Assembly: GCA_903813345.2 (NCBI GenBank)
Contig: CAIIXF020000012.1
Coordinates: forward strand, 12,568,932-12,632,931
Direction: 5' to 3'
Origin: Owenia fusiformis
Taxonomy: Eukaryota > Annelida > Polychaeta > Sabellida > Oweniidae
Length of the DNA stretch: 64,000 nucleotides
Part shown: positions 24,083 through 36,115 of the stretch, piece by piece
How positions within the stretch are numbered: position 1 is the first letter of the stretch
Layout: every line of letters begins with the position of its first letter
Program-made: the position numbers and the translations under genes
The notes under the pieces: model-generated
Told to the model about the DNA's origin: nothing
Databases searched by the model: none
The model's input: only the letters and a program-made list of their open reading frames with translations

Positions 24083-24335
24083 TATCACCCCATAGCAGAC
24101 AGATCGCCATGAATTACATTCGTATGATGCGAATCAGAAAATGATTCTTAGATAGATGGACTTGAAAATGAGAATTGTTCATTATAGAAACATTTTGTAA
24201 CCAATGAAGCAAATTAATTGTTTACGGCTTAATAAATGATCAATGACAGTCATATTAAGTTCTATAAGTATGAGAATAGTCTCGCATCATACGAATGTAA
24301 TTTTAGGCGATCTGTCTGCACGGGGTGGATGTTCA
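24083..24335. mobile_element. Hairpin MITE upstream of SLC22
   Basis: Arms of about 50 bases: CAGACAGATCGCCATGAATT then CATTCGTATGATGCGA at the left, and TCGCATCATACGAATGTAAT then GGCGATCTGTCTG at the right. The terminal halves are CACCCC/GGGGTG. It sits about 400 bases upstream of the SLC22 start codon, so it could lie in the promoter region. Confidence 0.7.
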
Positions 24336-24703
24336 TCTCGTTAAAATCCTGTTTTTCTATTCATGTATACAGATCTAAATGATCTTTCAAAAACAATAGA
24401 ATCATGAATGTGTTCACGAATTGTGTTTGACAGTATTTAAATACAATAGAATAATAAAAATTTAATGTCAAAATACTATCTGTAGGCGTAATAGGTAAAA
24501 TTTAACTAGGCTCAATCCCTGTCTGTATATCGTTCAGTTTAGTTCTTTCTTTTTGTTAGTCATTAGGACATATAGTAAACTAAACGCGAGACTGACGCCT
24601 AACCCTGGGAACAAACGTTGTGAATGAGGGCGAGGCGGTTTTTATAAAGTCATCTTTAAAATCGATTCGACCGGAGTAAGGGAGGGAGAACATAAAGACA
24701 AAG

Positions 24704-27700
24704 ATGAAGTTGGAAGAAATGATGGAAGCAGCCGGAGGCTGTGGTAGATTCCAATGGATTCACATTTCCATATTAACCATGGCAACATGGTTGATTGCAA
24801 TACTCAGGATGACGCTTTTGTATTACACAGCGATACCAGAGCATACGTGCTCCCAACCTCAATATAACTGGGGTAACTTTACAGAGTCGGAACGTATGAA
24901 CCTGACAATTCCAAGGGAGATGAGGGATGGAAGACTCCAGTACAGCCAATGTAAAATCCACCAATTTAACAGGACAGAACTATTGCATGGAGAATCGTCC
25001 ATGTTCCTAAATCGAAGCGACAGACCAGAAGTTCAATGCAGTAGCTGGAGTTATGATCGCTCCTATTATGAAGCTACGGTCGTTACTCAGGTAAGGGAGA
25101 CATGTACAGGTAAACGCCAAGAGCGACAAGGCAATATAAATGATGAGGCACTTTTAACGGCTGAGTCAATGTTAATCCAATCTTTGCAATTTATCTATAG
25201 GCCTAGATGTAATTTCTTTAGTTTCCACTATTCCCCAAAACTGCCAAGTGAATGTTATGGTTCAATAGTTCGATGTACATGGCTTCAAGGAAGTTGATGA
25301 CGGCAACTATAGTTGTAGAAATGAAAAATACTGAAACATTTATTTTCCATTGCAGTATCCTACACTTTCCTAGACAAGAACAAACGCCTAAAATCACCGA
25401 AATAGAGGATAATACAATTATATATACATATACAATTACCAACCTTTCTTAAACGTAACACTTCTAGTCCCACGGCGTATCCAGAAGTAACGAGGGTGGG
25501 GCCCAGATTTAAAATAAGGGAAAAATTTCAGCACTTGCGCAGAAAAAATGTTCCCCAAACTCCTAAAATTGGGCCCATTCACAATTTGTCCTAAAAAGGC
25601 CCAAAAAGGCCAAATAATGAGGTTTTTCATCCTCCTAAGCAGTTGTCCAGAATCCATACCTCCTCCTCCCTTGGAAAAATAAAACGCTGTCTTGAATTTA
25701 GAAATCTGTGCACGGAGGATAGTAGTTCTTTGTAATTAACAAACCACGTTCATCCCAAATCTTTTTCTTCCAAGTGGGATTTAGTATGTGACAGGCGCTG
25801 GATGGTGGCAACCTCTCAGAGTGTTTACATGGCAGGACTTCTGGTTGGTGTTTTTGTGTTTGGTCAACTGAGCGACAGGTGAGAATTTTTCATGTCTATA
25901 GACGGGAGACGGTTTTGTTATAAACTAGATCTTGCCCGTAGCCAGCTTTTACCAGGAGGGGGAGCTTTTTTCCAGGGGGGAGCTTTTTCACAATTTTGGC
26001 TTAAAATCATGCGACAAATTCTCAGAATGGTGAAAAACTGCATGATTTTGAAAGAATTTCTGGCCGGGGGGGGGGAGCCCCCAGCTCCCCCTCTGGCTAC
26101 GGGCCTGTAGATGAAATGGAAATACTCTTAATTATATGTCATTAAAACGAATTCAAAGTCCATATTTTATTTGAATTCTACGTGCAAAATTACATCAAGA
26201 GATGTACTGGTTTTAAAAAGTGACCGAGTTAATTCAAAATGTGACATCTACATGTAGGTCGGGGAGGTTCACCATGTGAAATATCTTTTCTTCTATAGTC
26301 TAATTGGACAGATAATATTTTTACTGGATATATTTTTAATTGTATTAAATTAAGGGTAATATAAAAATTGATGAATATTCAAGTTTAAGGGAATTTCCTA
26401 ATACCCGGCCTGTCATGTTATCTGGCCCGAATTAGACACCTACTGCTGAAGCTGGTAATTACCTACTCGCATCTGGGCTTTTATATTTACTGGATTGATC
26501 AATACCACGGTGCCCATGTCAAGCTGCGCGCCTACTTAGGCGCGCAGTTTGTTTCGATCACAAACTGCGTGCCTAAGAACATTGGATCATTTAAGTTGGA
26601 GTCTGTATTTTGAAAGGTTATTTAAAGACATTTATCCTGCATTGTTTTCTTGTTTAATGCGTTCATTCTGTGGCGAATATACGAATCTTGCAAATACTAG
26701 CAAAAACTGTGGGCAAATGAATCTTAGTTTTAAAACATAAGCAGATTAACGGCATTTTCGTCACTGATTTAATGGGAATTTATACGTAAATCGACCTAGC
26801 ACTTTAAACATAAATGACAAATACTTTAGACTCGTTTTATATTTAATTCCTTACACATTTATCATGTTTAATTCAAAATATTTCGAAATAAAACAGATAA
26901 TCAGGAGATTAAAAAGAAATAAACCACAAACTGCGGGCCTATTTTAGCCAGAAATTACAATCTGTGCGCATACACTATTAAAACTACATATTATCATTGG
27001 AATTTCTACAGAGATACGTGTAGGTGTTTTCGATGTAGCTTTGGAAATTTTGCTTTATCGTCAGATTTTATGAGATTTTCATATTGAAATTCAAAATGTA
27101 TAATAGAAGTGACAATTAAGTTGGGAACGAAAAAAACATTTATTTTCAGATCACCATCTTGGTGGATGGACTCTCATAGTGTTTCAATTATGGGGTTCTA
27201 CTATTAGACACATATCTGCCTTGTATGGCGCTTATGTTTTCTAATAATACAAAACAAGCTTGGATAGGCAAGCAGTTTTGAAATATTAGGCACGCAGTTT
27301 GGGAAATACATGTGAATATAGGCGCGCAGTTTGACAAGAAAAATGTTTAAATCACGTTTATGGCGTATTATCGTTTTGAACACAAACTTTGCTGTTTTAA
27401 TCAGATGTGATCCTATATATTCTAGCATACACAGACACAATGGCTGAATAAACGGCAAATGACGATAAAAAGACATAGATATAACTTTACACTGTAAATT
27501 TTTAACACAGAAGTTACTTAAGACCCTTATATTGAGATAACTAGGTTTACATCGGGAAAAACATTGAGTACTATGAGTAAATTAAGTTCATCTTCACAGA
27601 ATGGTACTATCTTTAGAACGAGACTAACCTTCTATTTTTCGTATTTTGGCTCTTTTTGGGAGTCGTGTCCTCCCCGTCTCACATTTTGAAATATGCGCGC

Positions 27701-30700
27701 AGTTTGTCTGAGTTTCAAACTGCGTGCCTAGTTGGCACGCTGCTTGACATGGGCATCGTGAATACGTTCCGAAAAAGTCCCTTAAATTAAGAGTTTAATG
27801 TCTTTCTAATTTTATAAAGGATATGTAAAATTACTTATCCTATGCCAAGTAGAGTTCTAGGCACATAAGTTGGTAATATATATCCCGCATCCTGATTTTG
27901 AGGTTTCCATATCCAGAACTTCCATATCTCCCGTCATATCTCCCACTTCGGTGCATATCTTCCCACTTCCGGTGCATATCTTCCCGATTCCGGTAATGCA
28001 ATAAAATGACTTTGCATATGAATGATTTGTTTATTTTTATTATACCTTGTACTATTGAAATGGCCATCTGCCCCTGAAAACTCTACTTGGTATAGGATAA
28101 AGCAGTTATGTACGGTCGGTTTGATATTAGGTTCATCCCTCGGTGCCTACGGTTTCTCAGGTAGATATGTATATCTCCCTCTGGATAAACCCCATATCCA
28201 AAACCTCCCAGTACATAACCCTTATATATCAATATTCCAATTGTCTATTAAGTACTCCATCTTTTCAATTTTTTTTTCAATTCAATTTCAAAATAATTTA
28301 TTTCAGTTTTCATTACAAAATTTACAACATTATACGGGCTATGACACCTTTATCCATCTTTTGGAGAAACATATGGATGGTAACTTTTTGGGGTAGGCGG
28401 GGCAGTATCATTAATGCTAATCTGATGAATCAATGTTTTCCCGTCAAAAGAAGCATGTTCGATTTTAAAAGTATATATTTTTATGATAAATGGTGAGATA
28501 GATAGGTTGAGGAAGTAGGATAGGTATTCAACATTAACGTTCCAAATTTCAAAAACATCTTTCCATGAAGATGAGTTCTTTTTTGATGGGACTCGAGCCA
28601 CACATAGGAAGCCGTCAGAGTTAAATGTAGTCTGTCGTGTTTCATAGCTGGTATGTCTGATGCCCTATAGTTTATCTTCCATTTATTGAAATATGGCATT
28701 TCAAAAAGGACACTACTCTATCATGAAACAAGAGTTGTTCGGACATTTGGAAGTTTAAGCTTGCATTAAAAATCGAAACACCAACCTATCCGTGTGACCA
28801 ATCGCCCATACAAATGCATCGCTTAAATAACTTACGTTCGCGTTAAGGTTGTGAAAAACAGTGGTAGCTTAAAGGGTGACGCATATCGTTTAGCAAATCG
28901 AACGCTCGTTTCTGGTGTTGCTCACCGTTTAGTATAAAAGGCCCGATCCCGGAATAATACTCAAGGGTTCTCAGGTTCGAGGTCGTTGTGTCAACACCTC
29001 TAACTGTTATATAGCATAAGTATATTATAGATCGTCACACATTTATAAAAGGGTGATTTTTATTTTGACAAATCAATTCCACATTTATGGGTGAAGTTTC
29101 AGGATCTTCTATTTGTGTATAATAAGGAAAAATTGGCATCTAAATTTCCCCATAACGTAATAGCACACAGCTTGGCATATGAAATATCCTACAAATGAAA
29201 CAAAGCAAGACAAACCGGTTTCTAATACAAGGATTTATATTGGCTGTTGTACATGTATTCTTTGAACGCAATCACTCTTTGGATTACGTTTTCAAAATCA
29301 TTATAAATGGATTACTCTTTCTCAAAGACAATTTCAATAAACTGGATTTTACAGAACTCCCCTTATTTCTTAAAAATGGACTGATCCAGTTGATTCGCCT
29401 GGAGCCGCCATATTGTTTTTATACGGGATGCTATTCGGAACCCTACTCTATTGTTCCCAGTCATTACCCCGGGGATATATACTTACAGGTTTGGACGGCG
29501 AAAGTTGGTTATTCTGACGGGTATTGCGTGTAATATTCTGACGTATGCAGTCACGTTCTCGCCAAACTACATCACGTGGCTTATAATCAGATTTGCTATA
29601 GCCTCTACTGAGATTGCTTTTGGAACAATAAGCTATGTATTGGGTAAGTATAATTAGTATAGACATGCAAAGGGAAAAATCCTTGGCTCGATCTTTGTCA
29701 AGTATGTGAAGCCCCATGTAAAGTTTGAAAATATGTTTTTATCATGCATTTACTCTTTTGTTATTTTAAAGATTTGAAAAAAAATTCGGACAAAAAAGTT
29801 GTCCTACCAACTTTTTTTCTTCTCAAAAACTCAAATTCAAATAAAAATTGATTGAAATTCTTCATGGTCAAATTTTTAACTATACAGAGTAAAACTTATT
29901 TTTTAACACCATTGAGAAGAAATGACAAACTGTTTCAACAATAAAATATTACATCTATTATGTGCCCCTTTAAATGTCGAATTTTTTTCTCTGTCAATCT
30001 TTTCTCAATATGTTAAACTTTCAAAATAAACCAACGTTGATTGTCCAACTTGGTTACAAAGAAAAATATATTATGTTTTAAATGTTACTGTACCATTGGT
30101 TTCTATGGGAACTAAAATTTTAAAATTCATTTTTCGCTGAACAATTCTCATGCATGGATGAGTTCATTTCTCGTTTATTAATCAACCAATTTTTATTTTT
30201 TTCTACAAAAGACACGTGCCGATGAATGCTATATGCATTGGTGTATATTATCACTTGTTAAATAAAATGTGTGAGCTAAAAAATCGCACATATCACATTT
30301 TAATAACATTAGGTAAGACTATACTTTAAACCAAAGTGGTTTAAACTTTATATGGGGCTATTAAAGGCTGGCGCCAATAAACTTATATTTCACATATATC
30401 ACTGGTAAACTATAAGTCGGGCGACGGTTGGCGTCTGTAACAAATGGCAGGTGGTGACATTTTGCATGTTTACGCCTTGTTTTTCTCATATAGCGCAAGA
30501 GCTTGTGGGGAAAGACTGGCGACTTATTGTGACTGTTTGCTGTGCGATGCTTTGGTGCCTGGGGTACATGACCATAACTGGACTCGCTTACTTTCTACGA
30601 GACTGGCGAAACCTCAATTTAGCCATCGCGGCTGTCAACACTCCTTTTGTGATCTATGCAGTATTGTAAGCTTACACATCAGGACTTCGTTCGATTGCTT

Positions 30701-33700
30701 ATGTTGTTTAGATTATAATTATGTCGGAACAACTAAAACCCTCTTGAAAATATATTCCATCCTGGGGGGGGGGGGGGGTTCTCAGTGTATACAAAATTTG
30801 GCGGGAGTCTTCAAAATCTTAGTCTTCAAACTTTGAAATGAAAAGAACGCGGCTCATTCATAGTACTTCGCTTTGACCCGGACATGCAAAATGAAAGATG
30901 CCACTCATCATTGTCTGTCTTTATTCTAGTGCCATGCCATCGTCTCCCAGATGGCTACACAGTCAAGACAGGGGGGAAGACTCCATTAAAATGATCCAAA
31001 CGATAGCTAAAACCAACAGAAGAACCATTCCTGAAAAAGCAGAAATAACTGAGGTAATTTACTGTAGCCTATCATTTTCATTTTCACGACAACATACGCT
31101 TTTTTCACTGGATGTGAAATGTGAGGGACGATCGAAAATACGCAATCCTGCTATTAACTAATTTTGATTTGCATCGAAGTTGAATTTATACTTCATTTTA
31201 CTAAAATACGTAGTGTCCCCGATTAGAATTCTAGGCCATATGTTTCCTTAAGAAATGTAACAATATAAAATGCAGAATACCAACACGACCAAAAAATTAT
31301 TATTCTTTAATATATTTAATACTGTTGAAATTAATCACACCACTTACTCGCATTTCAGACGACTGTTGCAAAGAGAGCAAACGTCATTGATTTGATGAGA
31401 ACTCCAAAAATGCGCAAAAGATCGTGTGCGCAGTTATTTATCTGGTCTGTTATTTCTCTTTTTTGTGTAACGTATTTGATTATTTGTAAAGTGACACTAT
31501 AAAACACTTCACTTATATTCATCGTACAAAATAGTTAAACATCATCCAAAAAATCCGTTTAAAGTAAAAAGAATTAATTCAACACACAATAAAATTCAAA
31601 ACCACAAACAAGTATTCTATTTCGCAAACGTTTCACGTTATGGTACCATTCCGTTGTTTATAGGTGTGTTACTAGTGCTGTTTACTACGGGCTATCATTT
31701 GGTGCAGGAACCTTGATCGGTAGCCCTTATCTGAACAATTTTTTAAATGCCGCAATAGAGGTACCCGCGAGTATTGTGATTTGGCCTCTTGCCACTAAAC
31801 TTGGGAGAATACTACCCCTTGGTGTGTCTTTAATACTTGGTGGAGCTGCCCTGCTATCGACATTGGCTGTCCCAGAAGGTACAGGGTGACCCAAAATGAA
31901 TGCAAGCCATAGATGTGCTTGTCCAAGTAATTGACCAATTGATCAACTCCGATCCGCTTAAAATGAGTGGGAAAACAAGCACATTTATGGGTTGCATTAA
32001 TTTTGGGTCACCCTGTAGTACTAATGTATAAATTGTTGCCGATCTTCATAGGATTTTCTTATTTTAAGATATTGAGCTTTTCACACGGGTATTTTTTAAT
32101 TATATCAAGTATACAATGTTTTTAAAATCTAAATCTAAATCCGCAACGCAACAGATTTCGGACAGGTCATATGTTGGATTTTGGCTATTTTCTGAGTATT
32201 TGAACAGGTGCATACATTGTATGTTAGGCCAATGCATTACCTCCAGGAAAAGTACTCATACATGTCATGGGTAAAATAATTCGGACTTTGAGACAGGGGA
32301 GGTGCAAACAGCCCACCCACATGTTTTTCGGAAATGTTGTCCTGCTTTTCAACCCCTTCTATCCCTGCTTTTAATGTTTTTTGTTGCATCAATAATATGT
32401 TGCGTTTCGTGACACAGACACCCTTTCACATGAATAATGCATTGGGGGTCTTAATTTTATAAATACAGTAAAACCTGCGAACAGGGAATGCTCTTCGGAC
32501 TGGAGTAAAGTTTCCTTGTTCAGAGGTTTTCCCTATAGACCGACCGGCCGCACTTTCAGCAAACTCAGAATTGCCGAAGAAGCATTTTTTGTTTATATAC
32601 TTGGGTATTAATTGATTTTACCAATGCCGACTCCATACTCGGTTGCTAGACTTTGTTGTGACATCTTGGAAGATTTATGAAGGTCTCCAACCTCCCTCCT
32701 TTAGCTGAGGGTAAGGAGCATTCTCCCGATGTTGATTTTAGCCGATGATGCTGGTGTATGATGATGTCTAGTTGTTGTAATTATTGATAGATTTGGCTCA
32801 ACATGACACATGTACTTATCTGTTATCTCCATTAACAATTGTGTCAATCCCTAGATTATCTCAACTGATTAGATGTAATTAGGTTTGTTGAAAGGAAGAA
32901 TAAGTGTCATGATAATAAGTAACAAACAGATTAGTATTAGTTTTAAAATATATCAGGGTAATTAACAGTGGGTGGGATGCTTCATCATGTAAACAATTGG
33001 CTTATCTTAATCTCAATCATATTAATTCAAGCTTTTTAGGATCAGATATTGGCTTAGGACGTTCACACCTCTGAAAAATAATGGAATATACAGTGTCACC
33101 AATATTCCATATTCCTTGTTCACAGGTGAATATTTATAATTTGCCCCAAAATAGTGTTCCTTGTTCCCTGTTCACAGGTTTTCCCTACAGAGAGGGTCCA
33201 TTAACATGTAAGTCAATGGAAAAATATTCGGTTCTTTTGAAAAGCCTTCCTTGTTCATAGGTTTTCCCTACAGAGAGGTATTCCATCGGACAGGTTTTAC
33301 TGTATATCAATTATGGTTGACCAAAATTAAGCTGAAAGCAATGGATATGGGAAAATAACATGGAAAATGTTGTTTTCCACTTTATCTTAAATAATGCATT
33401 ATATTCATTGTGAGGCTGAGGGGTTAGGCTAGTTAACTGTGTCTAAAAACGCAACATATTGATGCAACAAAAATTGAAAAAGCAGAGGTGGAAGGGGTTG
33501 AAAATCAGGAAAACATTTCCGAAAAACATGGGGATGGGTTGTTTGCACCTTCCCTGTCTCTGAGTCCAAATTATTTATCAGCTCGAGAGTACTTTTCCTG
33601 TAGATAATGCATTGGTCTAACATGGCAATGTATGCACCTGTTTAAATCATCAGAAAACAGACAAAATCCAACATGACTGTTTGAAATCTGTTGCGATGCT

Positions 33701-36115
33701 TTCCGTGCTCCTTTCATGACTTCTTCATTTCAGATCTTGGTATAGTAGTTCTGGTGCTTTCACTAGTGGGGAAATGCGCCATCTCAATTGCATTCATATT
33801 AATTTACATCCTGGCAGTAGAAGTGAGTCCCACTGTGGTACGAAACATTGCTCTCGGCTCATATTCGATGTCAGCCAGAGTTGGGGGAGTTTGTGCACCA
33901 TTTCTTATGTATCTGGTAAGTGAAATACACAAACTGTTTAAGGTGATATGTAATAATTTAGCCTTGCTACAAGACTTTGGACCCCCGTTTCTATATACTT
34001 CACCAGCACAACACTGGCAACATGTAGGGGGGGGGGGGGTAAACAGTTGGGGGGGGGGTCACGAGGACTTGTAGCGAGACTAGCAAAACGCCAGCGTATA
34101 TTAAAGAATAAACTCCCACCACCTCTTTTCATAAATTATAAATTGTTGATTGAAACAGTTTAAGAGTGTCGATCATAATCACGATGCCCATGTCAAGCAG
34201 CGTGCCTACTAGGCACGCAGTTTGAAACTCTGACAAACTGCGCGCATATTTCAAAATCGAAGACGGGGAGGACACGACTCCCAAAAAGAGCCAGAATACT
34301 TAAAATACAAGGTTAGTCTCGTTCTAAAGACAGTACCATTATGTGAAGATGAACTTAATTTACTCATAGTACTCAATGTTGTTCCCGATGTAAACCTAGT
34401 TATCTCAATATAAGGGTCTTAAGTAGCTTCTGTGTTCAAATTCACAGTGTAAAGTTATATCTATGTCTTTTTATCGTCATTTTTTGCCGTTTATTCAGCC
34501 ATTGTGTCTGTGTATGCTAGGATATATAGGATCACTCGATCTGATTAAAGCAGCATAGTTTCAAAACGAGAATACGCCATAAACGTGATTTAAACATTTT
34601 TCTTGTCAAACTGCGCGCCTATATTCACATGTATTTCCCAAACTGCGTGCCTACCCAAGCTTGTTTTGTATTATTAGAAAACGTAAGCGCCATATGTAAG
34701 GCACATATGTGTCTAATAGTAGAACCCCATAAGTGAAACACTATGAGAGTCCATCCACCAAGATGGTGATCTGAAAAAAGTTTTTCGTTCCCAACTTAAT
34801 TGTCACTTCTATTATACATTTTGACTTTCAATATGAAAATCTCATAAAATCTGACGATAAAGCAAAATTGTCAAAGCTATATGAAAAACACCTACACGTG
34901 CCTCTGTAGAAATTCCAATGATAATATGAATTCTTAATAGTGTATGCGCACAGTTTGTAATTTCTGGCTAAAATAGGCGCGCAGTTTGTGCTTTATTTCT
35001 TTTTAATCTCCTGATTATCTGTTTTATCTCGAAATATTTTGAATTATACATGATAAATGCGTAAAGAATTAAATATAAAACGAGTCTAAAGTATTTGTCA
35101 TTTATGTTTAAAGTACTAGATCGATTTACGTATAAATTTCCCGTTAAATCAGTGACGAAAATGCCATTAATCTGCTTATGTTTTAAAACTTAGATTCATT
35201 TGCACATAGTTTTTGCTAGTATTTGCAAGATTCGTATATTCGCCACAGAATGAACGCATTGAACAAGAAAACAATGCAGGATAAATTTCTTTAAATTACG
35301 TTTCAAAATACAGACTCCAATTTAAATGATGCAATGTTGCTAGGCACGCAGTTTGTGATCGAAACAAACTGCGCGCCTAAGTAGGCGCGCAGCTTGACAT
35401 GGGCACCGTGATAATCACAATGTTTTATCCACGATAGAAATAATTTTTTAATTAAATAAAGATGGCATTGTAATCGATCTGTGTTTCTCTATAAATATTC
35501 ACAAAATTTGATAGGACCACCTACCCTTTTACACCTGCTTTTGATTGCCATTTTTTATGGATAACTCCCATAATTATATTTAAATGAGTTGTCCCTGCGT
35601 TAATCAAATTGTCAGCTGGCAGCCAGCAGTTGATACCAGCGTATGGTACCTTAATATACCAGTTTCTTCTCAAATATTTATGTATTTAGAATGTCTTCCA
35701 TGGCAACCTATCAAATATCATCCTTGGAGCACTCGCAGTCCTTGCCGGCCTTCTAGTATTTATCTTACCAGAAACTCGTGGCAAGCCCCTCCCAGAAACA
35801 ATAGACGACGCGGAGAATTTCAGGTAGGAACCTAAAATGTAATCGCCATAACAAGACGGTCAAACATCCAAAACGTTAACTGTTTTTATTGTAATTTTAT
35901 TTGATTTCAGGAGAAAGCATCCCAAAAATGATAAAGACAAGCCAGAACTTGATAATAAGACGTACTCACAGCCCAATGGCCGAAACAATGTCGAGGATAC
36001 AAGTCGACCTGCCAGACAAGTGAATGGACAGAGCAATGTTGCATTCGAATTAGAAATAGACACAGATATTCCTCATTTGGATGGTAGTTGTGCATCAGAA
36101 ACTGTTAAACATTGA
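24704..36115 (+). CDS. SLC22 family organic ion transporter (OCT/OCTN/OAT-like), complete
   Basis: These plasma-membrane facilitators of the major facilitator superfamily move organic cations, zwitterions such as carnitine, or anions. Ten exons (24704-25090, 25775-25878, 29489-29643, 30494-30665, 30930-31053, 31359-31444, 31664-31878, 33734-33915, 35690-35823, 35911-36115) splice in consistent phases to 587 residues. Family marks, in order: the N-terminal GGCGRFQ and first helix; a large extracellular loop with N-glycosylation sequons and cysteines; EWDLVCDRRW-type WDLVCDRRW; loop 2-3 SDRFGRRK; PSSPRWL; VEVSPTVVRN; and the terminal LPETRGKPLPETIDDAENF. The hydrophilic C-tail ends in ETVKH. 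The start is the first ATG, giving the usual MKLEEMMEAAGG opening. Substrate class cannot be told from these motifs. An AATAAA lies at 36166, 51 bases after the stop. Introns 2 and 8 each hold a 1.25-kb transposon. Confidence 0.94.
25934..26104. mobile_element. MITE, family F (GCCCGTAGCCAG ends), copy 1
   Basis: It starts GCCCGTAGCCAG and ends CTGGCTACGGGC. It has G-rich subterminal blocks and an interior GGTGAAAAACTGCATGATTT shared with copy 2 at 41381-41582. It lies in SLC22 intron 2. The 72-codon open frame across it is not a gene. Confidence 0.78.
26506..27760. mobile_element. 1.25-kb DNA transposon, family G, copy 1
   Basis: The left end CACGGTGCCCATGTCAAGCT and the right end GCTTGACATGGGCATCGTG are inverted repeats extending about 45 bases, each holding an inner hairpin around TAGGCGCGCAG. 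The flanks are the 5-bp duplication AATAC (26501-26505 and 27761-27765). The motif GCGCGCAGTTTG recurs about six times. No transposase frame is seen. It lies in SLC22 intron 2, opposite in orientation to copy 2 (34180-35410). Confidence 0.85.
28098..28225. repeat. Family A repeat, copy in SLC22 intron 2
   Basis: It runs from AGTTATGTACGGTCGGT to ACCTCCCAGTACATAACCC, with the inner block AGATATGTATATCTCCCTCT. The termini pair with each other, as in the copies at 726-870 and 1308-1442. Confidence 0.7.
28753..28874. mobile_element. MITE, family D, copy 2
   Basis: It begins GTTTAAGCTTGCATTAAAAA and ends GGTAGCTTAAA. The interior ATGCATCGCTTAAATAA matches the copies at 12071 and 57588. It lies in SLC22 intron 2. 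Confidence 0.72.
31882..32015. mobile_element. 134-bp TA-target MITE abutting the SLC22 exon 7 splice donor
   Basis: The ends CAGGGTGACCCAAAATGAAT and TTAATTTTGGGTCACCCTG are inverted repeats flanked by TA (31880-31881 and 32016-32017). The exon 7 donor GT is 31879-31880, so the left target duplication overlaps the donor and the element's first bases supply intron positions +4 onward. Nothing is coded inside. Confidence 0.85.
32466..33302. mobile_element. Pogo/Tigger-like MITE in SLC22 intron 7
   Basis: It is bounded by TA and the inverted ends CAGTAAAACCTG (32466) and CAGGTTTTACTG (33291-33302). Near each end are diverged copies of TTCCTTGTTCACAGGTTTTCCCTACAGAGAGG-like sequence. It is about 840 bases long without transposase. 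The TACAGTAAAACCT termini are typical of pogo/Tigger-related families. Confidence 0.75.
34180..35410. mobile_element. 1.25-kb DNA transposon, family G, copy 2 (inverted)
   Basis: This is an inverted copy of 26506-27760. It begins CACGATGCCCATGTCAAGCA, ends GCTTGACATGGGCACCGTG, and is flanked by the 5-bp duplication ATAAT (34175-34179 and 35411-35415). Identity to copy 1 is high throughout, so both inserted recently on the evolutionary scale. It lies in SLC22 intron 8. Confidence 0.85.

Noticed and set aside
29195-29533. 112-codon frame overlapping the SLC22 exon 3 region
   Set aside because: It runs through intron sequence and enters the exon in another frame. The SLC22 frame (RFGRRKLVILTG) with a good acceptor at 29488 explains the exon.
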